54,313 nucleotides of DNA from Yoonia ponticola (GTDB taxonomy: Bacteria; Pseudomonadota; Alphaproteobacteria; Rhodobacterales; Rhodobacteraceae), in NCBI RefSeq assembly GCF_014199395.1, contig NZ_JACIJM010000016.1, positions 1-54,313 on the forward strand, given 5' to 3'. Every line of letters starts with the position of its first letter. The stretch's first letter is position 1. Below are positions 17,466-25,526 of the stretch, one piece after another. A program made the position numbers and the translations under genes. A model generated the notes under the pieces. That model searched no databases. It was not told the DNA's origin and worked only from the letters and a program-made list of their open reading frames with translations.

Positions 17466-17972
17466 GGACAAATACATCCGCATAAGCAATTCCAGAGCTT
17501 TCATTTTGCTCGTGAGACTTAACCTAATTCCCCAAGGTGTTTGTACCGCTCCTTGGTAAATCAACTTCCCTTGTCGGCTCAGGTATTGTGATTCCGCGTA
17601 TTGCACCACGCGACGCCCCATGCCATCGCACTCAGGGCACATAGGATCCGGAGATTGGGCCAAGATAGGACCATCGGATCTGCAATACTTGCATGGCAAG
17701 TTCTTCACCTTCGACAACTCGGTGTAATCTGCGTTCACAATATCCCACAACAGGTTCATGATGCTTGCTGCATTGAATGTCAGTTGGTTTTCAATCTCCT
17801 TACGTCGTTCTCTTATATAAAGCTGAATGTCAGGACGTTGCATAAGCCGTGCTGCATTCACGTCCGCATTTTTAACCGCATAACCCGCGCGCCGATAAGC
17901 TGCCGCGGCATTGCCGTCCTGCAAGAACTCCAAACAAAATCTCGCATGCTTGTCTTTTATAGCCCGTCTCAT
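17463..17972 (-). CDS. Phage terminase small subunit, isolated
   Basis: 169 aa. The N-terminus KHARFCLEFLQDGNAAAAYR with RAGY and the AARLMQRPDIQLYIRERR block is the DNA-binding start of small terminase subunits, which recognise phage DNA for packaging. A CxxC...CxxC knuckle (CKYC, CPEC) lies near residues 94-115, and the C-terminus has SLTSKMKALELLMRM. No large subunit, portal or other phage gene is nearby, so it is a stranded prophage remnant. It may have been truncated at its C-terminus, where it meets the DUF2169 relic. Confidence 0.72.
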   Translation of the reverse strand: MRRAIKDKHARFCLEFLQDGNAAAAYRRAGYAVKNADVNAARLMQRPDIQLYIRERRKEIENQLTFNAASIMNLLWDIVNADYTELSKVKNLPCKYCRSDGPILAQSPDPMCPECDGMGRRVVQYAESQYLSRQGKLIYQGAVQTPWGIRLSLTSKMKALELLMRMYLS

Positions 17973-18906
17973 ACTTGCCTCGTTTTCTAAATTTAATGTT
18001 AACGACTATCACATAAATTTTGGACGCACTCCCCCACCCGTACTTGCCCCCCAATCCCTTGGAGCAAGATCCTCATAATCTTCCTATCCACGCAATGCCG
18101 TTTATCGATGGCCAGCCGCCTGCCCGTAAGCTTTTCACTTACCCCAGATAATCGTTTTACCGGTCTGGTCCCCCGTACATAGCGTCGGGTGGGTTTAAAT
18201 ATGCGCTTCTTGTGGTCCTAGAGGATGTCAGTTGTCACAGGGCCGGGTGAGTGGTCCCAGAAGGTATACGTTTTTGAAAAGCGGGAAACGCGAACCGAGG
18301 CAGCTATCTTTACCAAGCGCAAGATTGTGTATCTCACAGCCAGGGAAAACAGCCGCATAAACCCTGACGTGATCCAAAGCTGAAAGGGCTCAGCAAATGA
18401 ATCGAGATCACGGTATATATTTCGGCAAAAGTGTAGATGAGTCATGGACTGCACATTTCCACCGCGAAACCGCGATCGTTATCTGTGCGCATCCTGCGCT
18501 CTCTTCACCCACAAATCTGGGTTCGTTGTTTTTATATTTCACGAAATTTTAGTTGTCACTATGAAAAACTATCAAACTAACGGTTGTTCACACTTTTTCA
18601 TGAAATGCATATGCAAAAGTTAAAAAAACGGATCCTCTTTTTTCAAGATCATCAGCACTTTTGGTATCAATATGCAAAAAAAGTAGTGTTGATTTGTTAA
18701 CCTTTGTTAGCATTTCGTACGATTGGTGAAGTTCACAGGTGCGGCATGGATCACCACATGAGTGTCGGACACTGCGGCCTCGACGGCGGCAGTAAAATTG
18801 TAAAAAACCCTATGTCCAGAATATGATCAATCGCCACAATTTCAACTTTGAATTGCTCGCTTTCGCTGTTAACTTCGCCAGTAATTTATATGTTTAGGGT
18901 AGTTTA
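17973..18906. other. Gene-free gap upstream of the second vgrG
   Basis: A 934-bp stretch with no convincing gene on either strand. The right half (about 18520-18900) is AT-rich, with A/T runs near 18540-18690, and probably holds the promoter and regulatory sites of the following vgrG operon. No terminator, RNA or repeat could be identified with confidence. Confidence 0.4.
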
Positions 18907-20961
18907 ATGAACGCGCGATTTAAGCAAGATGAACGGATGGGCCACCTGCAAACGGCTTTGGGTGCAAACACTCTCGTACTGTTGCGGATGAACACCGAAG
19001 AGCACGTCAATGACCTGTTCACCATTCGCGTTGATGCACTGGCCGAACGCAACGATCTTGATTTCGACGCGCTCATCGGCACCCACGCCACGGTCGAACT
19101 GACCTCGTATGACAACCCTGATGTTCCCTTCGATGGTATTATTTCCGAAGTGAACTTTGACGGGCTGCACGAGAACGGTTGGCGCTACACCCTGACGCTG
19201 AAACCGTGGATGTGGCTGGCTGGGTTGCGCCGCAACCAACGGATTTACCACGAAAAAACTGTGGTTGAAATTCTCGACGAGTTGCTCGCCCCTTACTCTG
19301 GCCTTGGCGAGCCTGCGATGGAGAAGCGCCTGACAGGGTCCTACCCGACCCTCGAATACACCGTTCAATACCGCGAGAGCGATCTGGATTTCGCGACACG
19401 CCTGATGGAGCGGTTCGGAATCTCTTATCACTTCAAGCACGATCAAGGCTCGCACACTTTGGTGCTGACCGACGCCATTACATCACACGATTCCCTGCCC
19501 GGCGCTGCGCGTCTGTTCAAGATCGTGGCCGACGGAAATCGTGCCACCGACGAAGAACATTTTACCGAAATGCGCCCCGGTCGTCGCCTGACGACAGGCG
19601 GAATTCGCCTGACCGATTACAACTTTAAAAAGCCAACCGCGTCGATGGAAACCGACCGGATGGGCGATGCGGCTTACATGCAGGGCCAGATCGAAAGCTA
19701 CGATTACCCCGGCGATTACTTTGATCAAGGCACCGGCAAATTGGTCGCACGTTTGCGCACCTTGCAGGAACGCGGCCAAGATCACCGGCACCAAGCCAAA
19801 GGCGATGTCGCCTCGATGCGCGCAGGCCTGATCGTTGATATCACAGGCGACAGTGTCACAGGCGTTGATGATCCTTGCGTCTGCCTATCTGCGAGCCATA
19901 GCTTTGCCACCGCGTCATTTGCATCCGGCCAAGGCAACTCAGAGCCCACCTACGAAGGCTCCTATGTCCTGCTGCCGATCTCAGCCCCGCTCGCGCCGGA
20001 ACGGAAGACAAAGCTGCCCATCGTGCACGGCCCACAAACCGCCGTGGTCGTCGGCGAAGGCGAGATTGATTGCGACGAATACGGCCGCATCCTCGTGCAC
20101 TTCCACTGGGACCTCGACAATCGCTATTCAATGCGCTGCCGCGTTTCTCAAAACTGGGCCGGAAAAGGCTGGGGCGGCATGGTCATCCCGCGCATCGGCA
20201 TGGAGGTCGTCGTCGAATTCCTTGAAGGTAACCCCGACAAGCCGCTGGTTACAGGCTGCGTCTATAACGGTAAAAACGACGTCCCCTACCCGCTACCTGC
20301 GAACAAAACAAAATCGACGTTCAAGACCGACACTCACAAGGGCGGCGGCTTTAACGAGCTGATGTTCGAGGACGAAAAAGACCAAGAATTGATCTACATG
20401 CATGGTCAAAAAGACCAGCAGATCGACATTTTGAATGACCGGAACAAGACCATCGGTCAGGATCAGTCGGAAAGTGTCGGGCGTGATAAATCGATCTCTG
20501 TCGGCCAAGATCACACCGAAGTCGTCGGGCGCGATGAGACGATTAATATTGGCCGCGACGTGCAATACACGGTCGGTCAGAACCAAATCGAAAACTATGG
20601 TAAAGACCATGTCCACAACGTCGCAAACATCCACAAACAGGACATCTTTGCAGACCACCTGACCCAAGTTGGGCGCAACGCCGAACACACGGTGCTTGGT
20701 AAATCAACGCTGAACGTGAACCAGTCGATCACCAACAACACTAAAGTCCACACATTGATGGCCTTCGAGAAGTTCGTGATCAAAGGTCCAGGTGGCAAAA
20801 TCACGCTTGATGCCTCCGGTGTCACAATCGAGGGTGCGCAGATCAAGCTCAAGGGCAACGTGTCAATGGGCGGCTCAGGCGGCTCTCAAGTACCCACACT
20901 GCAAGGTGCTGCAAACGCAGGTCTGCCACTGGTCGAGGAATGCCCAAAGGAAGGTGAATAA
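18907..20961 (+). CDS. vgrG: T6SS spike protein VgrG (second copy)
   Basis: 684 aa. Same architecture as the copy at 7535: gp27-like N-terminal part, then the gp5-like block with GEIDCDEYGRILVHFHWD and RVSQNWAG through VVVEFLEG, nearly identical in protein sequence between the two. The C-terminal beta-helix differs. It has a periodic repeat with VGRD/VGQD/IGQD at ~11-residue steps (from NKTIGQDQSESVGRD through DETINIGRDVQYTVGQNQ), then a GPGGKITLDASGVTIEGAQI end. The different C-terminal rod suggests it carries a different cargo. Its stop overlaps the PAAR start (TAATG). Confidence 0.96.
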   Translation: MNARFKQDERMGHLQTALGANTLVLLRMNTEEHVNDLFTIRVDALAERNDLDFDALIGTHATVELTSYDNPDVPFDGIISEVNFDGLHENGWRYTLTLKPWMWLAGLRRNQRIYHEKTVVEILDELLAPYSGLGEPAMEKRLTGSYPTLEYTVQYRESDLDFATRLMERFGISYHFKHDQGSHTLVLTDAITSHDSLPGAARLFKIVADGNRATDEEHFTEMRPGRRLTTGGIRLTDYNFKKPTASMETDRMGDAAYMQGQIESYDYPGDYFDQGTGKLVARLRTLQERGQDHRHQAKGDVASMRAGLIVDITGDSVTGVDDPCVCLSASHSFATASFASGQGNSEPTYEGSYVLLPISAPLAPERKTKLPIVHGPQTAVVVGEGEIDCDEYGRILVHFHWDLDNRYSMRCRVSQNWAGKGWGGMVIPRIGMEVVVEFLEGNPDKPLVTGCVYNGKNDVPYPLPANKTKSTFKTDTHKGGGFNELMFEDEKDQELIYMHGQKDQQIDILNDRNKTIGQDQSESVGRDKSISVGQDHTEVVGRDETINIGRDVQYTVGQNQIENYGKDHVHNVANIHKQDIFADHLTQVGRNAEHTVLGKSTLNVNQSITNNTKVHTLMAFEKFVIKGPGGKITLDASGVTIEGAQIKLKGNVSMGGSGGSQVPTLQGAANAGLPLVEECPKEGE

Positions 20962-21218
20962 TGATCCCGATTGCACGCCTCGGCGATAAACACGTCTGCC
21001 CAATCCACGGCCCAAATGCGATTGTATCTGGCGGCAAAGCCATGATCGACGGCAAACCCGTCGCGCGCATGGGCGACAAAACCGCCTGCGGTGCGACAAT
21101 CATTATGGGATCATCGATGTCGACAGACGACGGTAAACCCGTCGCCTACCTCGGCTGTGCAACGTCGCATGGCGGTGCAATTGTTTCAGGCTCGCCTGCA
21201 CACAAGATCCTGCCGTAA
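20961..21218 (+). CDS. PAAR-domain spike tip protein
   Basis: 85 aa, a complete stand-alone PAAR protein that sharpens the VgrG spike. It contains the repeated PAAR-type motifs (ARLGDKHVCPIHG, PVARMGDKTACGA, PVAYLGCATSHGGAIVSGSP) and the conserved Cys/His zinc ligands. It is translationally coupled to vgrG by a TAATG overlap and precedes a DUF4123 adaptor, so it most likely tips the spike that delivers the downstream metzincin. Confidence 0.95.
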   Translation: MIPIARLGDKHVCPIHGPNAIVSGGKAMIDGKPVARMGDKTACGATIIMGSSMSTDDGKPVAYLGCATSHGGAIVSGSPAHKILP

Positions 21219-21249
21219 GGGCTGCTAAAGCGATTATTGCAGGGAAACC

Positions 21250-22572
21250 ATGGAAATGGACAAGGCGCAGTTGCACGCCCAGAAAATCGCGTTTGCGCCT
21301 GATTGGGCGCAAGATACGTCGATTCATTACCCACAAGAGCTGTCCGCGTTACTAGATGCCGATGGCAGCTTGCAGATTTATGGAGTGTTCGACGGGACAC
21401 GCCGCGCAGCGGTGCGCGGCCTGAATGATCTCGATACTCTCGCCCTAGAAATAGACGCAACCCCCCTGTTCAATCCAGACACAGCAGAAGGCGAAGCAGG
21501 ACCTTGGCTTTTGTCCTTCGGACGCGGGCAAGGCGCACAAGCCGCCGTCCTTCGTGACCACTTTTGCAAATTTCACGGACAAGGCGTCGGCATTCTACTG
21601 CTGACAACCGCATCAACGGCCGAAATACGGTCGCACCTGCGTGGCTTGGTCAAGGTTGCACGCGATCCCGAAACGACATCGATGGTGTTTTTTCGCTATT
21701 GGGATCCAATCGTCGCAAATGAATTTCTACCAAGTTTAGCCACACAACCCGACCGCTTGGAGCGCTTTCTCTTTACTCAAGATGGGTCGCCTGTGCATTT
21801 TCTATCGGAACAGTCCCCCGACGAAATGAATGCGTTTCACCTATCCGGACGCGCCACTCGGACAGGTGTCCGTAAATACTTTTCGCTCGCAGCTTGCGAC
21901 GCCCCCGTCATGGACCGTATTGCGCGGATCGGTCTTGGACATAACCTCAGCCGTTGGCTCGCCCGCGATTACCCCGATGACCTCTTTGCCGGCGCATCCG
22001 TCAACGCACTCGGGCCGTATATTTTGCGCGAAGGTGCGCGTTACGGATTCACCCGTCAGGACGAATATTCCTACCTTGGTCACCTCATGGTGCACCTTGG
22101 CGGTTGGTTTCATCAAAGCGGGCAAACACCTACACTCACTGCAATTCTAGAAAGTGACGTGAAGGCCAAACAAGTCCCCCTGCGTGCCGCATTTTCTGAC
22201 GCATGGGCTGGATCGTATCGCGCCGTCGCACGCAATTGGAGCGAACGATTGATCGCCGACCCGCGACTTATCACGACAACAGAAGACTGTGGCACACTAA
22301 CCCCAGACAGGCAGCTACTCGCCGACTGCCTTGAGGCACACATCCCGGTTGATCGCCAAGGTCCATTCCGGCAGCTATGGAAAAAATCGCAAGGCCCTTT
22401 GGCAGCATTAGGCGCACCCGAGGCGCATTGGGCGCGCCTTGCTTTCCTAAGCCTGTTTTGGGGCTACAAATTCTATGAAGACCCCTTTTTAGGACGTTCG
22501 CACCCTCCGCAATCAGCGGCGGATTGGAACACATTATGTAACGAATTTTGGAAAGCATTGATTGATGGCTGA
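21250..22572 (+). CDS. DUF4123 T6SS effector adaptor (440 aa)
   Basis: Full-length adaptor with an N-terminal DUF4123 lobe (YGVFDGTRRAAVRGLNDL, GPWLLSFGRGQGAQA, LRGLVKVA, FFRYWDP) and a C-terminal helical lobe ending in FLSLFWGYKFYEDPFLG. It lies between PAAR and the metzincin effector gene, the usual place for the chaperone that loads that effector. The metzincin ATG at 22565 lies inside the end of this gene (8-bp overlap), so the two are coupled. Confidence 0.88.
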   Translation: MEMDKAQLHAQKIAFAPDWAQDTSIHYPQELSALLDADGSLQIYGVFDGTRRAAVRGLNDLDTLALEIDATPLFNPDTAEGEAGPWLLSFGRGQGAQAAVLRDHFCKFHGQGVGILLLTTASTAEIRSHLRGLVKVARDPETTSMVFFRYWDPIVANEFLPSLATQPDRLERFLFTQDGSPVHFLSEQSPDEMNAFHLSGRATRTGVRKYFSLAACDAPVMDRIARIGLGHNLSRWLARDYPDDLFAGASVNALGPYILREGARYGFTRQDEYSYLGHLMVHLGGWFHQSGQTPTLTAILESDVKAKQVPLRAAFSDAWAGSYRAVARNWSERLIADPRLITTTEDCGTLTPDRQLLADCLEAHIPVDRQGPFRQLWKKSQGPLAALGAPEAHWARLAFLSLFWGYKFYEDPFLGRSHPPQSAADWNTLCNEFWKALIDG

Positions 22573-23830
22573 CCCTTCACCTGAACCAAACGGATCCCCG
22601 CCATCAGGCGGCCTTTCGCCTGTTGCAACATGTTGCCCGCAGGTCAGCACCTTCGAAGGATCACGCCGCCCAAACAGGGTGACTGGCTTTGACGCACGGA
22701 CCAATTTGGCCCAGACACGCGACGCGGATGAATACTGGATACCGCCCGATGCGGGAAAAATCATGCCATTAGACCGCATGACCCAAGACGGTGCTGCATG
22801 GGTCTCGGTCATGCTGGGCGACGAAACAGACGTCGAAGCCAGCTTCGAAGGCCACACCAGCAGCGCCTGCATCGCCAACAGCACATTCGAAGTGATCCCC
22901 GCAGGCGTCGCACAAGTATCGCCCAACCGTGGCTCTGCCTCAGGCATGACGCTCACCCTGCGAGGAATGAGCGCCGGTGAAGCCACAGTAAAAGTCACCT
23001 GTGACGGCGAAGACATCGGGTGGTTTCACTTGGTATGTTATGAACCAATACGCCTAGCAGTCACCTTAGGATGTATCAAAACACCACTATCTCGATCGGT
23101 GAGTTATTCTGCAAATGCGCTATCCAATACGTTAAACAAAACATTCAATGCGGCAGGAATTCGGATTGTCGTAACCGATCTTGGCGAAGTAGATTTAACG
23201 GGCCACCCAGATATCGCCGCCGCTGAACCGGGTCTTCGGTCAGTCGTCACGTCTCCATACTACAGTGAAGGCTTTGGAGAACTGTTAGGTAAGCGCGCGT
23301 TTCTAGGTGCGCTTTCAGGCGGTGAACGCGGCACGATCGCATGGATCGGCGAGACAGCGACGTGGCAAGCAGGTGCATCATCGCAGAAGTATTTATGGTT
23401 TTTTGTGCCAGATGATGTCCCCTCGCGTTTCAGTGGGGTCGTTCCGGAGATTTCATCAGAATACGGCTTTGTATTCAAAGACTTTGAAGGTGCTATTGGC
23501 GGACAAACGATAACAGACAGCTATGCTGTGATGGCTCATGAGTTAGGTCATGCTTTGGGGCTACTCCACCCTGACGATCCGAACGTGGCAAACCAGCTAC
23601 CTAATCACCTCAAAGCATCCTTGGGACAACCCGTCACTGCGGAATCCGGAACAAATACCGAGCCAGCAATAACCCCAACACCACGCGTTCTTGATCCAAA
23701 GAATATTGGACTGATCATGCAACGCGATCCTTTAAATTTAATGGGGTATTGGCCGAACTTCAAAGAGCAATCGTTTTTACGGAAAAACCAATGGGACGCA
23801 GTGCGTGCCGTTGCTGCTAGAATAGAATAG
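22565..23830 (+). CDS. T6SS metzincin-type zinc protease effector (first copy)
   Basis: 421 aa from the ATG at 22565 (the TTG one codon earlier is not needed). The zinc-binding motif HExxHxxGxxH is complete: H325-E326-L-G-H329-A-L-G332-L-L-H335, in MAHELGHALGLLHPDD. A Met-turn, NLMGY (Met393), follows ~58 residues later, the metzincin arrangement. The N-terminal ~170 residues contain CCPQVSTF, a DADEYWIPP block and a bacterial Ig-like segment with paired cysteines; these are shared with the second metzincin at 29305. There is no signal peptide, as expected for a T6SS cargo. Expected action is cleavage of protein in the target envelope; the substrate is unknown. Its adaptor lies upstream and its probable immunity protein 7 bp downstream. 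Confidence 0.85.
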   Translation: MADPSPEPNGSPPSGGLSPVATCCPQVSTFEGSRRPNRVTGFDARTNLAQTRDADEYWIPPDAGKIMPLDRMTQDGAAWVSVMLGDETDVEASFEGHTSSACIANSTFEVIPAGVAQVSPNRGSASGMTLTLRGMSAGEATVKVTCDGEDIGWFHLVCYEPIRLAVTLGCIKTPLSRSVSYSANALSNTLNKTFNAAGIRIVVTDLGEVDLTGHPDIAAAEPGLRSVVTSPYYSEGFGELLGKRAFLGALSGGERGTIAWIGETATWQAGASSQKYLWFFVPDDVPSRFSGVVPEISSEYGFVFKDFEGAIGGQTITDSYAVMAHELGHALGLLHPDDPNVANQLPNHLKASLGQPVTAESGTNTEPAITPTPRVLDPKNIGLIMQRDPLNLMGYWPNFKEQSFLRKNQWDAVRAVAARIE

Positions 23831-23836
23831 GGACGA

Positions 23837-24604
23837 ATGATGGACTACATTGAGCTCCTCAAAGAACAATGCCCGCCGGCGATTGTCGAATATGTCATCA
23901 ACTCAGACATGACCTCCGCATTCAAAAACCCTTGGCCTAATCAGGACTTTTTCGGTCAGAATATTTCAGACGACTGTCATATTGCAGCACTTCTGTATCG
24001 CAGCAGTATTTTGCCATCGAACCTCGGGGATACCACCGCAGATTATATCGCCTGGGATACGATCGATTACTATACCCAAGTGCCCATAGATGATCGTCCC
24101 GTTGTGATTACGGCAGTACGACAGCTGGCTTCCAGAGACCGTTTGCCTCAACGGTTTTTCTTCCTCGTGACGCAACACAAAATTGACGTCAGAGACGTAT
24201 TGCAACGCCATTTCCCTACCCTTCCAGCCCCCGAAAATGCTACGCCAGAGCATAATTCAAAGGCATTCGCATATCTTCGTTATCTTACTGCAATGGCTGA
24301 CGAAGAGGCACTAACTCGGCTGATTGAAGCACTGCGCTTAGAACCAAACCCCGCTTATGTAAGCAACCAACTTGGACAAATAAGAAACCTAAATCTCTCG
24401 CAGAGCAATGTTATCTTTCAGGCATTTATCAACGACACACGGCAAAGCCTAACACCAAATCGGATGCCTGGGATCGTGATCGCAAACACAGTCCGTCGAT
24501 ACCTTGGCCTGCCACCGCACGAAGGTCCGTATCGCCCGCTAGAGCCAAACGGCCAACCCTACATTCCGCAGCCAGACGCTCCATCGTCAGTCTGGGATCG
24601 TTAA
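23837..24604 (+). CDS. Probable immunity protein for the first metzincin
   Basis: 255 aa, soluble, no signal peptide. Unrecognised by domain, but it is homologous to the protein at 28598-29302 that follows the other metzincin. Both have a KIDVR..L block (about residues 115-120), an FAYLRYL / FYYAYYL helix and a late helix pair ending in IVIANTVRRYL / VAEVVTNELQYRV, with several matching helical positions. Two homologous proteins each directly downstream of homologous toxins is strong context for immunity function. Because it lacks an export signal, the protease would have to be blocked in the cytoplasm, or this protein acts in another way. It could also be a chaperone. Confidence 0.65.
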   Translation: MMDYIELLKEQCPPAIVEYVINSDMTSAFKNPWPNQDFFGQNISDDCHIAALLYRSSILPSNLGDTTADYIAWDTIDYYTQVPIDDRPVVITAVRQLASRDRLPQRFFFLVTQHKIDVRDVLQRHFPTLPAPENATPEHNSKAFAYLRYLTAMADEEALTRLIEALRLEPNPAYVSNQLGQIRNLNLSQSNVIFQAFINDTRQSLTPNRMPGIVIANTVRRYLGLPPHEGPYRPLEPNGQPYIPQPDAPSSVWDR

Positions 24605-24611
24605 ACGCAGA

Positions 24612-25526
24612 TCAGTAGGTCACAGACTGAGGCGCGACCGCTGGGATCACCTCTGGCGCGTTAAAATCAACGGCGCCCGGCCCTTGACCTATCTGATCAG
24701 ACGCACAGCGCGCTGTCGCGAAAGTCCCGTGATAGGGATACCCTTGTTTTGCGTAACGCTCGGGTTCACCAGGCCAACTTTGCGTTGTTGGCTCGACGAT
24801 TGTCCGGCTCGGGATCGTTTCAAAAACCGCGTCAGAATTTATACTTCCGCCTTTAGCAATTCGTGTATCTGCCTCATCATTAGCGACCCATTCTTTTGCA
24901 CCGCTGGCCATGTCGTGGAACCCCATCGGCGACGGTGGCCACTGGTTCGGCATTTCTTCAACCTCAGTTGGCGTATTAGGTCCGGCAACAGTCTCGCCCG
25001 GAATCCACTCTCCACCAGCAGTACCCCACGCGACTTTCTCGCCACGACTACGCGCCGCATATTCCCACTCAACCTCTGTGGGCAGGCGCAGCGATATATC
25101 CGAGACTTCACCAAGCCATGAACAATAAGCAGTCGCCTCTTGCCAAGACATACGTGCCGGATGTTCAGGTGCACCGAGACCTTGTTCAAGGTTGCGAAGC
25201 TGTGCAGGACGGCCTGTTTCCGCCAAGAACAGATCGAATGAACTGTTGAGAGCCTCGCTCGCTAAAAGCGAAAAATCGTCTAAAGTTGCTTCAATAGCCG
25301 GCAGTGCGTTAGCAGAAACAAGGCGAACCTCTTCTTCGCCATTCTCCAACCTCACCGTAATCTCGTAATTACCGGCCTGAAACGTACCGCCTTTCACGTA
25401 GATCAGGTTTGCGCGGGTTTCTGCGGCAAGCGTATCAATGGCACGCGACCTTTGCATCGTGGTAAAGCCAAACCAACCGCCCACAAGGAGGATCGCCGCG
25501 ACTGCTATGCTTAAGATAATTTTCAT
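24612..25526 (-). CDS. Membrane-anchored SUMF1/FGE-like domain protein
   Basis: 304 aa. An N-terminal anchor (IILSIAVAAILLVGGWFGFT) is followed by a periplasmic region. The SUMF1 (formylglycine-generating enzyme-like) fold is indicated by LRLPTEVEWEYAARSRGE, GFHDMASGAKEWVAN and AKGGSINSD near the C-terminal half. The catalytic cysteines of true FGE are not evident, so it is probably a binding or structural member. It is the last gene of a three-gene operon (DUF4123, effector candidate, this gene) with ATGA overlaps. It therefore occupies the place held by the immunity gene in the metzincin operon. The family itself is best known for enzymes, so an immunity role here is inference. Confidence 0.7.
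   Translation of the reverse strand: MKIILSIAVAAILLVGGWFGFTTMQRSRAIDTLAAETRANLIYVKGGTFQAGNYEITVRLENGEEEVRLVSANALPAIEATLDDFSLLASEALNSSFDLFLAETGRPAQLRNLEQGLGAPEHPARMSWQEATAYCSWLGEVSDISLRLPTEVEWEYAARSRGEKVAWGTAGGEWIPGETVAGPNTPTEVEEMPNQWPPSPMGFHDMASGAKEWVANDEADTRIAKGGSINSDAVFETIPSRTIVEPTTQSWPGEPERYAKQGYPYHGTFATARCASDQIGQGPGAVDFNAPEVIPAVAPQSVTY

Noticed and set aside
8685..20290. Recent gene conversion between the two vgrG genes
   Set aside because: The gp5-like blocks are nearly identical as protein but differ at many synonymous positions, so selection on the protein explains it better.
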